Shown piece after piece: positions 1 through 9,087 of a stretch of DNA of 64,000 bases. This DNA comes from Bifidobacterium santillanense (GTDB taxonomy: Bacteria > Actinomycetota > Actinomycetes > Actinomycetales > Bifidobacteriaceae). The notes beneath the pieces are model-generated. The model had not been told where the DNA came from, made no database searches, and worked only from the letters and a program-made list of their open reading frames with translations. Numbering within the stretch: the first letter of the stretch is position 1; each line of letters starts with the position of its first letter. The stretch spans positions 307,914-371,913 of the forward strand of contig NZ_JAFEJS010000002.1 in NCBI RefSeq assembly GCF_018555385.1. Direction: 5' to 3'. Position numbers and translations under genes: made by a program.

Positions 1-35
1 CGGTGGCTCTGGGCTGAGCTGATTCGGGGCCTGCC

Positions 36-881
36 GTGGAGGACTTCATTGTAGCCATGCTCAACATGATCGGCGGCGGAGGTGCCGGTTCGATCACAGC
101 CGGGCTGTTATCTCAGGCGCCGGAGACGTGGAATCCCGCTCTTTACCAGTTGGCGGTGAACGTGCATGGAGTCGCCGTCAAGCCTCTGACATCGGTGGTG
201 CTCGCGGTCATGTTCACGTTGGAGCTGGCGCGTAACTCGACGCGCATCGAGTCGGACCGTGATCTAGGTGTGAAGATCGTGGCCGGCACCATGTTCAAGA
301 TCGCGTTGGTGTTCATCGCCGTGCAGAACGCCAGTCTATTCATTCGGATGTTCAATCAGGTCACGCAGTTCCTCATGCAGGGCGTGTCTTCTCAGATGTC
401 GTATGAGGCGACGGGCGACGGCGGTCAGCTGGGCGATCTGATGCGTGACCAGATTCGCGATGCCGGGGTGATGGGGCAGGCGGCGTTGTTCTTTCTGCTG
501 GTGATCCCGTGGCTGTTGTCCCAGTTGGCGTCGGTGGTGTTCACGGTGGTGCTGTATGTGCGGTTCATCGAATTGTATGCGTTGACGGCGTTCCAGTCGT
601 TGCCATTCGCGTTTCTGGTGCATGAGGACACCAAGCCGATCGGCGTGGGTTTCTTCAAGTCGTATGCGCGCACGTCGGTGAATGCGGTGTGCGTGTTCAT
701 CTGTCTGGTGTTCTATCAGCGGGTCGTGGTCGATGCCGTGAAGATCCCGGATTCCGCGGACAAGGGCATGGTGGCGTGGGTGACGGGCAACTTCGGCAAT
801 CTCATGATGGCGGGCATCCTGCTGTTCTTCGTGATCGCGGTGAGTCAGCGTGTCAGCCGGGCCATAGCCGGCGGCGAGTAG
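36..881 (+). CDS. VirB6/TrbL-like conjugation membrane protein
   Basis: A 281-residue, mostly hydrophobic protein with several predicted membrane spans (about residues 45-65, 80-100, 140-180, 210-230, 245-270). It probably forms the inner-membrane channel part of the type IV secretion system of the ICE. The start is taken as GTG at 36 because an in-frame stop lies at 15-17; ATG at 57 is an alternative. Upstream genes of the transfer block lie outside the window. It is followed closely by the PrgI and VirB4 genes, the usual order in Gram-positive conjugation modules. The assignment to the VirB6/TrbL class rests on context and topology, not on a conserved motif. Confidence 0.6.
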   Translation: MEDFIVAMLNMIGGGGAGSITAGLLSQAPETWNPALYQLAVNVHGVAVKPLTSVVLAVMFTLELARNSTRIESDRDLGVKIVAGTMFKIALVFIAVQNASLFIRMFNQVTQFLMQGVSSQMSYEATGDGGQLGDLMRDQIRDAGVMGQAALFFLLVIPWLLSQLASVVFTVVLYVRFIELYALTAFQSLPFAFLVHEDTKPIGVGFFKSYARTSVNAVCVFICLVFYQRVVVDAVKIPDSADKGMVAWVTGNFGNLMMAGILLFFVIAVSQRVSRAIAGGE

Positions 882-923
882 CCGCCTACCACAACCGGGG
901 CCAATCAGGGAAAGGATTCTTTC

Positions 924-1304
924 ATGTTGCAGATGCGCGTATATAAGGAGATCGCCAATGTCGAGGCGAAGGTGATGTGGGGGCTGAGCTGGCGCCAACT
1001 GGCGGCCGCCGCATGCATGCTCGTCCTGGGCGGAGGTGAGGCGGCGTTGTTCTGGTCGTTGGGCTTGTCCGATCTGGGGTCGTATCTGCTGTTTGCGGTT
1101 TGCCTGCCGTTCGCGCTGTGGGGTTGGTGGCGTCCGAAAGGGCTGAAGCCTGAACGGTATCTGGGATACATGCTGCGCCAGCGTTTCGGTCCGAAGGTCT
1201 ACCTGCTCGAACCCTATGTTCCCGCGAGGTTTCCCGGCAAACCGTCGTTGAAGGAGAAGGCCCGTAGACGAATCAGGGGAAGGCAGGTACGTCGTCATGT
1301 CTGA
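924..1304 (+). CDS. PrgI family conjugation protein
   Basis: A 126-residue protein with the PrgI layout: a short N-terminal stretch (VYKEIANVEAKVMWGLSWRQ), two close transmembrane helices at about residues 25-45 and 50-68, and a basic cytoplasmic tail. PrgI proteins are membrane components of Gram-positive type IV secretion systems, always found just before VirB4. Its last 8 bases overlap the VirB4 gene, which suggests translational coupling. The ATG at 924 is preceded by an AAAGGA ribosome-binding site. Confidence 0.8.
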   Translation: MLQMRVYKEIANVEAKVMWGLSWRQLAAAACMLVLGGGEAALFWSLGLSDLGSYLLFAVCLPFALWGWWRPKGLKPERYLGYMLRQRFGPKVYLLEPYVPARFPGKPSLKEKARRRIRGRQVRRHV

Positions 1305-3693
1305 CATCAGTGGCAGCAAGGCGGTCAAAGGCAACGGTAAGCGACATGGAAAGGTCGGGAACAGGCGGTCCGGGAATCGTCGCATGCCTCGTTCGTCGAA
1401 GGAGTTGCTTGGCTATGATTCGATGCTGTCCAATGGCATCGTGTTCCTTGGCGGCGACCGGTGGAGCGTGTCGCTGCGGATCAGCGACATCAATTATCAG
1501 GTCGCGACCCAGGATCAGCAGCTGGATGTCGTGGACCGGTGGGGTCGTTTCCTGAATTCGATCGGCGAGAACATGGGAGTCCAGATCACGGTCGCCACGC
1601 GCATGCTGGATCCCGAGGAGGTGACGCGCAGTATCGCCATGTCGCTTCGGAGCGATGCGTTGGATGGATTGCGCGGGGACTTCAACCGCAATGTGCGTCG
1701 GCGTCTCGCCGGGCGTTCGCAGGGCGCGGTGACGGACAAGTATCTGACGTTGACGTTGCGTGAGCGGGACGGGGAACGGGCGGTCACGCTGCTGAACCGT
1801 GCCGCGTTGCGTGCCACGGCGCAACTGCGGTCGGTGGGCGGCTGCGTCGGCGTCCGCTTGAACCGGCAGTCGCGTCTGGCGGTATTGCACGGGATGCTGC
1901 GGCACGGTGTCCGGTTCTCGTTCACCGAGGATGGCTTCCTGAAATCGCATGGCATGTCCACGAAGGATTATGTGGCCCCGTTCGCCGTGGATGTGTCGGA
2001 TCGCCGTCGGCTCCGGTTGAGCTCGGGCACTGCGGAGGTGTGGCATCAGTGTCTGTTGGTGCGTGACTTCCCGGATTATCTGAGCGATCAACTAGTGTCG
2101 TCCATCACGGACATCAAGGCGGATATCACGGTCGGCATCCATCTGTCCCCGCGGGGCAAGGCCGAGGGGTTGAAGCTCGTGAACCGGACGATCGCCGAAA
2201 TGGATATGCAGGCCATCGACGAGCGGCGCAAGAACCGCAAACAGCATCTGCCCGAGGACATGCTGCCTCATGATCTTCAGGAATCCATGACTCAGGCGGG
2301 TGAGCTGCGTGATGATCTGGAGCATAACGGCGACCGTCTGGTGGATTCCCTCATGATCGTGGACGTGTCGGCGGGCAGTCGCGAGCAACTGGATCAGACG
2401 GTTCGTGACGTGACGGCCGCGATCGATGGGCAGTCGTGTGTGGCCGAGACCTTGGCCTACATGCAGGTGGAGGGGTTAAACGCCGTGCTGCCGTTGGGGA
2501 ATCCCCTGCCGCCGATGCGTCGCACGCTGACCACGTCGAGCGCGGCGATTCTGGTGCCGTTCACGTCGCAGGAGCTGTTCGAGCCGGGCGGGGTGTTCCA
2601 CGGGGCGAATGCCCGCACCGGCAATCCCGTGGTCATCGACCGTACGAAAGGCATGAACGGCAACGGATTCATCTTAGGAACGACCGGTTCGGGCAAGAGC
2701 CAGGCGGCGAAGAACGAGATAACCCAGATCTATCTGACCCGTCCGGACGATGATCTGATCGTCATCGACCCGGAACGTGAGTTCACGCCGTTATGCACCG
2801 GTCTTGGCGGTGAACGGGTCGAGATCGGGGAAGCGTCGCGCGCGCATATCAACGCTTTGGATATCGAGTATGAGGATGATTCCGAGGGTGATCCGATACG
2901 GTCGAAATGCGCGAGCGTGCTGAACATGCTCGGTGTGCTGATCGGCGGACAGGACGGCATCGACCACATGCAACGCAGTCTGATCGATCGTACGGTCATC
3001 GGCATGTATCGCGAGGTGCGGGAGCATCCCGAACTAGGCATGCCAACGCTCGCCACCCTGCATGACCGTCTCGCGGCTTTAAATGAGCCGGACGCCCGTG
3101 ACGCGGCACGAGCATTGGAGATCTACGCGACCGGCAGTCTGAACGCCTTCGCCCATGCCACCGATGTGAACACGTCCAGCCGGTTCCTGGTCTATGACGT
3201 TTCCGGTCTGGGAGCGGAGTTGCGTACGTTCGGTATGCTCGTCGTTCTGGATCAGATATGGAACCGGGTCGTCAGGAATCGCCGTCTCGGCCGGCGCACC
3301 TGGCTGTGGGTGGACGAGTTCCATCTGCTGTTCTCGAACCGGTATGCGGCCGAATACTTCCTGCGCCTGTACAAGCGCGCCCGTAAATGGGGTTTGTGCC
3401 CCACCGGCATCACGCAGAACATCGAGGAGCTGCTGGCCAACCAGGACGCGCGTCTGATGCTCGCGAACAGCGACTTCCTGTTGCTGCTGAACCAGACCGC
3501 CACGGATGCCGATGCCTTGTGCGAGCTGCTGAAGCTGTCCGATGAGCAGCGGGCGTTCTTCACCGGGGTGCAGCCCGGTCAGGGCATGGCCAAGAGCGGC
3601 ACTGCGTTCATACCGTTCGATGGGCGTATCGATGCCGATAGTCTGCTTTACCGGTTGTATACCACGAAATTCGAGGATCGGAAGCCCGAATGA
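1297..3693 (+). CDS. VirB4-family conjugation ATPase
   Basis: A 798-residue ATPase that powers assembly or function of the mating channel at the cytoplasmic face of the membrane. Walker A is GTTGSGKS at about residues 461-468 and Walker B is WLWVDEFH at about 669-676, followed by a long C-terminal RecA-like half (ITQNIEELL, SDFLLLLNQ). The N-terminal half is the VirB4/TraE domain (CagE_TrbE_VirB class). Length is normal for the family. It overlaps the PrgI gene by 8 bases and its TGA overlaps the ATG of the next gene. Start ATG 1297 is preceded by GGGAAGG. Confidence 0.93.
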   Translation: MSDISGSKAVKGNGKRHGKVGNRRSGNRRMPRSSKELLGYDSMLSNGIVFLGGDRWSVSLRISDINYQVATQDQQLDVVDRWGRFLNSIGENMGVQITVATRMLDPEEVTRSIAMSLRSDALDGLRGDFNRNVRRRLAGRSQGAVTDKYLTLTLRERDGERAVTLLNRAALRATAQLRSVGGCVGVRLNRQSRLAVLHGMLRHGVRFSFTEDGFLKSHGMSTKDYVAPFAVDVSDRRRLRLSSGTAEVWHQCLLVRDFPDYLSDQLVSSITDIKADITVGIHLSPRGKAEGLKLVNRTIAEMDMQAIDERRKNRKQHLPEDMLPHDLQESMTQAGELRDDLEHNGDRLVDSLMIVDVSAGSREQLDQTVRDVTAAIDGQSCVAETLAYMQVEGLNAVLPLGNPLPPMRRTLTTSSAAILVPFTSQELFEPGGVFHGANARTGNPVVIDRTKGMNGNGFILGTTGSGKSQAAKNEITQIYLTRPDDDLIVIDPEREFTPLCTGLGGERVEIGEASRAHINALDIEYEDDSEGDPIRSKCASVLNMLGVLIGGQDGIDHMQRSLIDRTVIGMYREVREHPELGMPTLATLHDRLAALNEPDARDAARALEIYATGSLNAFAHATDVNTSSRFLVYDVSGLGAELRTFGMLVVLDQIWNRVVRNRRLGRRTWLWVDEFHLLFSNRYAAEYFLRLYKRARKWGLCPTGITQNIEELLANQDARLMLANSDFLLLLNQTATDADALCELLKLSDEQRAFFTGVQPGQGMAKSGTAFIPFDGRIDADSLLYRLYTTKFEDRKPE

Positions 3694-5282
3694 GACCCGT
3701 CACCTCCGACTCATTCCACGCCACGCGCAATCTCGTTCGGCCGAACGGCATGATTCATGGTTTGAAAGTCCGTCATGTTAATGGACTCTCCCATGGCCCA
3801 GTGTTGGCCGGGCTGAAACAGCCACGAACCACCATCAGGAACAATCAATCCGAAGTATCGCGCCCGACCGGCATAACAACCGTCAGCGTTTTGGAACGTG
3901 GTGTGAATGCGACACGATCCGTGCTTGAATCGCAATCGACACAGACGGAGACCAGCGAGGACGACAACCCGTTATCATCAATGGTCCCCGCAAATCGGGT
4001 ACGCGACGACGTGACCGGTATTATTCGCACAAGAAATGCCGCAAGAGGTTCAACGGCGCGTGCCGCGGCGGGAAGAACGGCTTCGGTTCGTGCCAAACAT
4101 GCGAGGCGTTTCGGCAAGACCGTACGATCGGGTGCCCAGGGGGCCAAATCTGTTGCCAGAGCTTCGACGCAGGTTGCAAGACAGGTCACACAGGCAGTTT
4201 CTCGGGCCGTAACGGCAGTGAGGGCCGGTGTCGCGGCATCGGCATCAGCTGCGGTCAGCATTCCATTTCTATTGGGCGTGGCGGCGGTGCTGATGGTCTT
4301 CAGTCTGCTGCTGTGGTTTATCCCCACCGTTGCCGTCGGAGATGACGGAGGCTGCGAGGCCAGTATGATCGAGGTTCCGGACGAGGCGAAGCCATGGGTA
4401 AGCGAGGCGGCTCGATTGAGCGGATTGAGCGCTGATTTCATCGCGGCGATCATGAAGCAGGAATCCGGTTTCCGACCGGATGCGTATGCCGACGACAGCA
4501 ACGGCGGAACATGGGGACTGCTGCAGATGAACAGGAACGTATGGCGCGGCGTGCATCCCGAAGGCGCCGACCAGACGCCACCTGAAGGTATTACCGACCC
4601 CATGGTCCATGCCCATTACGGCGGCATATACCTGAAAAACCGTCTGGAAGGCGTCAAACAACTCAAAGCCGCGCATCCGGGCATGCCGTTCTCCGAGCTT
4701 GACGACCTGACGGCTTTGGTCATCGCCCATAACGCCGGCGAAGGCAATCTCATGAGATACCCGGATATTCCCAACACCACCAAACGGTATCTCGACAACG
4801 TGAAGCCGGCAATCGACGCGGGAGGCGGCTGCTCGGCCACGGCAGGACGAACCATCGGCAAGCTCACGCCACCGTTGGTCATACGGCCCGGCACGCTGAA
4901 CGTGGATGTGGCAGCGACCGGCACGCCCGTAAGCAAGATCACCACCTATGCAACCGGTCAATGCACATGGTGGGCGGCCGCCCGCCGATTGCAGATCGGC
5001 AAACCTGTGGACGGTTACATGGGCGACGGCTGGATGTGGGCGTCAAGCGCCAGAAAATTCGGATACCCGACGGGCGGCGGCATACAGCTTGGCGACGTGG
5101 CGAGCTTCACCAAAGGCTATCTCGGCGCAAGCGCCGATTACGGACACGTCGCCATCGTCGAGGAAATCAAGGACGACGGCAGCATCGTCGTCAGCGAATC
5201 CGGCGGCGGCCTCCCATACGCATGGCTCAGGACCCTTACCAAAGAGCAGGCCAACAATCCCAGCATCACTTACATCCACTAA
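3690..5282 (+). CDS. Bifunctional lysozyme-like/CHAP peptidoglycan hydrolase of the transfer system
   Basis: A 530-residue protein that should open the cell wall for the mating channel. Residues 1-188 are a basic, low-complexity cytoplasmic region; a transmembrane helix lies at about 191-214; a lysozyme/transglycosylase-like domain follows at about 230-350, with a probable catalytic Glu at 258 (MKQESGF) and the GLLQMN motif; the C-terminal CHAP amidase/endopeptidase domain has Cys425 (GQCTWW) and His486 (YGHVAIVEE). This two-enzyme arrangement is typical of VirB1-like hydrolases of Gram-positive ICEs such as the Tn916 Orf14 class. The ATGA overlap with virB4 implies coupled translation. Confidence 0.9.
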   Translation: MRPVTSDSFHATRNLVRPNGMIHGLKVRHVNGLSHGPVLAGLKQPRTTIRNNQSEVSRPTGITTVSVLERGVNATRSVLESQSTQTETSEDDNPLSSMVPANRVRDDVTGIIRTRNAARGSTARAAAGRTASVRAKHARRFGKTVRSGAQGAKSVARASTQVARQVTQAVSRAVTAVRAGVAASASAAVSIPFLLGVAAVLMVFSLLLWFIPTVAVGDDGGCEASMIEVPDEAKPWVSEAARLSGLSADFIAAIMKQESGFRPDAYADDSNGGTWGLLQMNRNVWRGVHPEGADQTPPEGITDPMVHAHYGGIYLKNRLEGVKQLKAAHPGMPFSELDDLTALVIAHNAGEGNLMRYPDIPNTTKRYLDNVKPAIDAGGGCSATAGRTIGKLTPPLVIRPGTLNVDVAATGTPVSKITTYATGQCTWWAAARRLQIGKPVDGYMGDGWMWASSARKFGYPTGGGIQLGDVASFTKGYLGASADYGHVAIVEEIKDDGSIVVSESGGGLPYAWLRTLTKEQANNPSITYIH

Positions 5283-5304
5283 TCCTGAGGGGAAAGAAGG
5301 AATC

Positions 5305-6546
5305 ATGCGTCGTATCAATCCCAAACTAGATTCATACGAGCTTGCCGACCTGATGAGCGATTCCAACAACCGGGATCTCCTCACACAAATCCACGAGCAC
5401 CCCAGTACATGGCCGGAACTCAGCCAATGGGCTGCACATGCCATCGCAAACCCTGAAACTGCTGGGGCCCCACCGGAACCGTTGACAGACAGAAAACCCA
5501 AACATCGGCTGCTGCCCATCACACCCATCATCGACGATGAGCCGCCTCGCGATACGTGGAACGACAGCACTCCCGTATCCAAGCCTGACAAACGGACGGG
5601 AACGACGATAGACACACCAATGGGGGTAGGGGAACATGCCAAGGATGATGTGTCCTTGGCAGAAGATTCATCGGCTGACAGCACGGATGAGGTGGCCGTC
5701 CATCGGCATATCCCTTTTACCCGCATTGCCGGCATCATGCTCGTTCTGGTCATCGCAGCAGGATCAGCCGCAGGCCTTGTCATGGCGAAGAAGAACTACG
5801 ACCATCAGGCGGCGCTCACGTCATGCAATCACGCAATCAAGCAATCTGACATAGTGCGGATTGAATGGAACAAGGCATTGAAACAGGCGGAACCATATGC
5901 GAAGCTCCAGGATAAAGACGTGCGGGATCCCAAGTCTTTGGAACTGCTTGGCAAAATCATGCAATATCAACCATCGATCTCAACAGAAAATTGCGATCCG
6001 AGTCTGACGGCCGACCGTCTCGATCGCACTCGTGCAGAAATAGGGAGAGCGAATAACCAGCTCAGAACCCAGATCAGGAACCTGCATGACACAGTTGACA
6101 CGGTCAAGGCATCACAGGAACAACAACAGATCGACAACGCACAGAACGCACTGAGCCAAACCATTGAAGACGCCGATAGGTTCTACAAAGAATCCGCGAA
6201 CAAGGTCAGAGACGACAACACCCGCGCGCGACTCAATGAGCAGATCACCCGTGCACGACTCATGACGCGCGACCATCAGAATCTTGATGTCTATAACAGA
6301 GCCATTCAAGACCTCAACGAAGTCATGCAAACCGTTCGTGACTCTATGACGACTGTAGAGAACGAGGAAACATCTGACCTGGGCCGTTCTGATGATTCCG
6401 CACAACCGGAATCGGATCCCCAATCATCGAATCGACAGCCCGCACCATCAGCGGAAGGTTTATCCCAGCCAGTCACGCGAGGCAATCCCACTTGGGATGT
6501 GCCCGGGCAATCGCCAATCCCCTCATTTCCCGACCGGCTGGGTTAA
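5305..6546 (+). CDS. VLRR-domain membrane protein with extracellular coiled coil
   Basis: A 413-residue protein. Residues about 6-52 resemble the variant leucine-rich repeat (LRV) domain found at the N terminus of many bifidobacterial membrane proteins ([20 protein letters not shown]). A linker follows, then one transmembrane helix at about 141-163 ([20 protein letters not shown]), then an extracytoplasmic, Gln/Asn-rich helical region likely to form a coiled coil (about 190-350) and a Ser/Pro-rich tail. Start ATG 5305 has an AGAAGGA ribosome-binding site 22 bases after the hydrolase gene, so it is the last gene of the rightward transfer operon. Its role in mating is unknown. Confidence 0.6.
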   Translation: MRRINPKLDSYELADLMSDSNNRDLLTQIHEHPSTWPELSQWAAHAIANPETAGAPPEPLTDRKPKHRLLPITPIIDDEPPRDTWNDSTPVSKPDKRTGTTIDTPMGVGEHAKDDVSLAEDSSADSTDEVAVHRHIPFTRIAGIMLVLVIAAGSAAGLVMAKKNYDHQAALTSCNHAIKQSDIVRIEWNKALKQAEPYAKLQDKDVRDPKSLELLGKIMQYQPSISTENCDPSLTADRLDRTRAEIGRANNQLRTQIRNLHDTVDTVKASQEQQQIDNAQNALSQTIEDADRFYKESANKVRDDNTRARLNEQITRARLMTRDHQNLDVYNRAIQDLNEVMQTVRDSMTTVENEETSDLGRSDDSAQPESDPQSSNRQPAPSAEGLSQPVTRGNPTWDVPGQSPIPSFPDRLG

Positions 6547-6715
6547 CGTCACTTTGCAAGATTGGCTAGGAGACGGCGCTGCGGTATTCGTCGAGTTTTC
6601 GGGCCAGTCGGTCTCGACGATGTCGAACATATCAGGGAGCCTGCGGTTGAATTCGACCAATCTGTCGTTGGCAGTCACGGCCGGGCTGGTCAACTTGACC
6701 GGATTAAAGCGACTC
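6547..6715 (-). pseudogene. Possible remnant of an unidentified leftward gene
   Basis: The 230 bases between the VLRR gene and the next terminator contain no intact gene. On the minus strand, about 50 codons read without a stop (RFNPVKLTSPAVTANDRLVE, then RRLPDMFDIVETDW), and a neighbouring frame ends in RKLDEYRSAVS followed by a stop, as though one frameshift split a C-terminal coding fragment. I do not recognise the parent protein. Confidence 0.25.
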
Positions 6716-6732
6716 TAAAGAATAAAAAGACG

Positions 6733-6766
6733 AGGGCTATCCCACAGAATTGCATGGAATAGCCCT
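6733..6766 (-). terminator. Rho-independent terminator of the 123-aa/amidase operon
   Basis: Arms at 6733-6744 and 6755-6766 pair with one mismatch (AGGGCTAT core) and, read on the minus strand, are followed by CGTCTTTTTATT. It sits 8 bases after the stop of the leftward gene at 6774. Confidence 0.75.
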
Positions 6767-6773
6767 TATCTCA

Positions 6774-7145
6774 TCAATTGCGACGATTGTATTCATTAAG
6801 AACACTGTTCGCGTATTCAAGATGAGATTCCGTCTGTTGCTTCATGAGCTCATCGCTCGCTATGATGTCATTCTTCTCCTTTAGTAATTCCCACGGAAAA
6901 ATACTGTATTGATGAGACGGCTCGACATATTCCGGAAGCTCAGGTCTTTCAAATTCAGTCAATCCGAATTCTCGCGCATTCGCCTTTTCGGTCTCCGCTG
7001 AGACTAAAGTCGCTAAATTCCAGAAAACTTGGTCTTCTTCCCACTGAGAATATGCCGCGGACACCTGAAACATCAGTACGCCCGTCATGCAGACATATAT
7101 AAGGGCAATGACTGATATAACCTGAAAATACCTTTTACTCTTCAT
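6774..7145 (-). CDS. Small membrane-anchored protein of unknown function
   Basis: A 123-residue protein with an N-terminal basic stretch and one hydrophobic helix (about residues 8-30, VISVIALIYVCMTGVLMFQV) that can act as anchor or uncleaved signal; the rest is charged and probably outside the membrane. It lies 20 bases downstream of the secreted amidase gene on the same strand and shares its terminator, so the two are probably one operon. I do not recognise the family; an immunity or accessory role for the amidase is possible but unproven. Confidence 0.55.
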   Translation of the reverse strand: MKSKRYFQVISVIALIYVCMTGVLMFQVSAAYSQWEEDQVFWNLATLVSAETEKANAREFGLTEFERPELPEYVEPSHQYSIFPWELLKEKNDIIASDELMKQQTESHLEYANSVLNEYNRRN

Positions 7146-7165
7146 GCCAGCCAGACCCCATTTTC

Positions 7166-8284
7166 TCAGTCATAACGATATTGAAGCCCATACCAGGTCA
7201 TATTATTTTTCCCTTCTTCATGGGCATGCTGCAACGACTCCGTCAACGTGATTTGATGACGATTCTCTTGCTTCTGATCTATGACCGGATTGGCTTTGCC
7301 GTCCTTTACGACAACACCCACAACGAACATGGCATGATCGATTTCATTATTCGAGGTCCAATCGACATACAATATGCTGCCTTGCCATGCTTTCCAGACA
7401 TTATCCAAACTGTCATAGCTATGCGAATAATGCTTCATGTACGAATAATTGCTAGCTGCATTCATCCAAGCGCGTGTCGTCAGCTTGTCCGGCAATACGG
7501 TAGAGTAATTCCACAGCCGGGTCAGCGTCATTCCACCTTCATGAAGAGCCTGCGAGACAAAATTTGTGCAGTTAGAGCCAAACGACGGATACGCGGGATT
7601 CATTTTATGCTCATACTCAGGGCTCGTCCATTTATCGGCATAATTCATCGCCTTAATATAATTTACTCCGACGGAGTTGTCCCCGAAGGCATATGTCTGA
7701 GCCTTGTTGAGTGCTTCACTTTCCAATGCGCCATTTTCATCCAAAGAAGCAGGTGTTTTGTCTTCGGTCGACAATTCATCCGATGCGTCGGCATATTCCG
7801 GTGAATCTTGTTCATCAATCACTTTGTCGCTAATAATTGAATACCCTCGCTGCCTTCCCACATGGGCAAGCTCCATGACATGTGTAGAAGTCCAACTCTG
7901 GTCAAGATGGTCCGTTCGCTTACCATTAACATAAATAACGGTATCCGGGTCTGCGTCCAGGCTCACATTCACGGTCATATCTGCATCAATCAGGTACTTT
8001 CCATCATTTGATGATTGAATGTTTCTAATCGTCGGTATGACTTCAACATTCTTGCTGATAAGACCTTCTTCAGCCTGTTCCTCCGCAGTAAGTGGGACAT
8101 TCAATTTGGACCTCGTACGCGGCGAATGATATTCAGCCAATAGTTCTTGCGAATACTGATGAAGCGTCTGCTGGATCTCTTGTGTCTTCGCATTGTCGCT
8201 TCCATACGCATATGCATTCGCAGGAAGCAACAAAGTCGGCACTAAAAGAGCAGTCAGCAGAGGAATAATCTTTTTTGCTTGCAT
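7166..8284 (-). CDS. Secreted protein with putative amidase (Amidase_6-type) domain
   Basis: A 372-residue exported protein. Residues 1-25 form a signal peptide ending in NAYA. The C-terminal 160 residues match the Amidase_6 layout: a Y-x-K-A-x-N-YADKW segment, an Asn-Pro-Ala-Tyr stretch, then SNCTNFVSQALHEGG with the probable catalytic Cys, and a later DHAMFVVG with a candidate His. Such enzymes act on peptidoglycan or peptide amides outside the cell. No Shine-Dalgarno is visible before ATG 8284; a -10-like CATTAT ends 7 bases upstream, so the mRNA may be leaderless. The operator palindrome at 8336-8353 lies 38 nt upstream of that -10. Confidence 0.75.
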   Translation of the reverse strand: MQAKKIIPLLTALLVPTLLLPANAYAYGSDNAKTQEIQQTLHQYSQELLAEYHSPRTRSKLNVPLTAEEQAEEGLISKNVEVIPTIRNIQSSNDGKYLIDADMTVNVSLDADPDTVIYVNGKRTDHLDQSWTSTHVMELAHVGRQRGYSIISDKVIDEQDSPEYADASDELSTEDKTPASLDENGALESEALNKAQTYAFGDNSVGVNYIKAMNYADKWTSPEYEHKMNPAYPSFGSNCTNFVSQALHEGGMTLTRLWNYSTVLPDKLTTRAWMNAASNYSYMKHYSHSYDSLDNVWKAWQGSILYVDWTSNNEIDHAMFVVGVVVKDGKANPVIDQKQENRHQITLTESLQHAHEEGKNNMTWYGLQYRYD

Positions 8285-8291
8285 TTAACGC

Positions 8292-8297
8292 ATAATG
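8292..8297 (-). promoter_or_regulatory. -10 hexamer of the amidase gene, probable leaderless promoter
   Basis: Read on the minus strand the hexamer is CATTAT, ending 7 bases before the ATG at 8284. Transcription would start at or next to the start codon. No -35 consensus is found 17 bases upstream, which fits dependence on an activator bound at 8336-8353. Confidence 0.45.
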
Positions 8298-8335
8298 GCA
8301 TCGAATTCAGGAGATAGGTAAGTATGCATGAGTTT

Positions 8336-8353
8336 TGTCATCTATAGATGACA
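8336..8353. promoter_or_regulatory. 18-bp regulon palindrome in front of the amidase gene
   Basis: TGTCATCTATAGATGACA, a perfect palindrome. It is identical in all 18 positions to the site at 24758-24775 and shares both 7-base arms with the sites at 8584-8601 and 42439-42456. Its edge is 38 nt from the -10-like hexamer of the leftward amidase gene. Confidence 0.8.
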
Positions 8354-8564
8354 GCCCCTTACGGCGACATGCCACGAGTCAGTAAACGCATTGCACTAAC
8401 TGGCGGGATGCGTCCTGGCTCATCTGCAGTGGGGGTTTCTGACGTTTTCGGACGCTGTGGTTAACTATCGTTGAGGCATCAGGGTTCAACAGCTTCGATC
8501 GCAATAGTTTGCTCGCCGAACGCAATCACAACCAATAATGCAGTCGATGAGATCGCATTCGGTT

Positions 8565-8620
8565 TGATCTTCCCGTGGTTGGATGTCATCTTTAGATGAC
8601 ATCCAACCACGGGAAGATCA
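8565..8620. repeat. 56-bp near-continuous inverted repeat centred on a regulon palindrome
   Basis: Arms 8565-8591 and 8594-8620 are perfect 27-bp reverse complements separated by only two bases (TT). The centre is the regulon palindrome at 8584-8601. The structure lies between the divergent amidase and bacteriocin genes, 62 bases before the bacteriocin start codon. It has no U-tract, so it is more likely a DNA-level site or cruciform than a terminator. Confidence 0.85.
8584..8601. promoter_or_regulatory. 18-bp regulon palindrome in front of the candidate bacteriocin gene
   Basis: TGTCATCTTTAGATGACA. A CATAAT hexamer at 8640-8645 follows after exactly 38 nt and would be the -10 of the gene starting at 8683. 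There is no -35 consensus at the expected place. Confidence 0.8.
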
Positions 8621-8682
8621 CTCTGCCATAGCAGAGCAGCATAATGGGCAGTGTCCTGATGGACACAAGCAAAGGAGCTATA

Positions 8683-9066
8683 ATGCAAACCACAAACCTC
8701 AAGAAAGCGCTTGCGGCAGCTGCCGTGAGTGGAGTTCTGGCGTTCGGAGTACCTCTTTCAGCTCAAGCCGCGACGTACGACGTATGGGGACAACTGAATA
8801 CCGGAGGGGCCCTTATCCAATATTCGACGTTCCGGTCTCATCTTGCCGGTAATGCTTCCCTGCGAATTTACAACAATGTCGGAACCTACAGCCGATTCGG
8901 ACTGCGCGGCACGGATGGAGAGCAGAAAACAAGTTCTCTTCAATATAACGGTAGTGGTGGAGACCAGTCTTGGGGCTGGGTTGCCACAGGATCGTACGCC
9001 CTCAATGGCCGAATGGGAGCTCAAAGAGGGGCCGACAATTACTGGGCTGGAACTCTGAACTTGTAG
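8683..9066 (+). CDS. Small secreted protein, candidate bacteriocin
   Basis: A 127-residue precursor with a clear Sec signal peptide (MQTTNLKKALAAAA..., cleavage after SAQA near residue 29). The mature part, about 98 residues, has no Cys and is rich in Gly, Ser, Asn, Trp and Tyr, ending YWAGTLNL. Start ATG 8683 is chosen because AAAGGAG lies 7 bases upstream. Gene order (small secreted protein, lipoprotein, ABC system with FtsX/MacB permease) recalls lactococcin-972-type loci, in which an ABC transporter gives immunity. I do not see a firm sequence match to lactococcin 972, so antibacterial activity is an inference from context and co-regulation. Confidence 0.55.
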   Translation: MQTTNLKKALAAAAVSGVLAFGVPLSAQAATYDVWGQLNTGGALIQYSTFRSHLAGNASLRIYNNVGTYSRFGLRGTDGEQKTSSLQYNGSGGDQSWGWVATGSYALNGRMGAQRGADNYWAGTLNL

Positions 9067-9087
9067 ATGACATCAGCCTTAGCTAGA

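Noticed and set aside
336..1385. Long minus-strand open frame of 349 codons
   Set aside because: It lies opposite the VirB6, PrgI and VirB4 genes, has an Arg/His/Gln-rich composition typical of an antisense shadow of G+C-rich genes, and no ribosome-binding site.
9066..9076. AGATGACATC after the bacteriocin stop as a fifth regulon site
   Set aside because: Only one half of the palindrome is present and no promoter follows.
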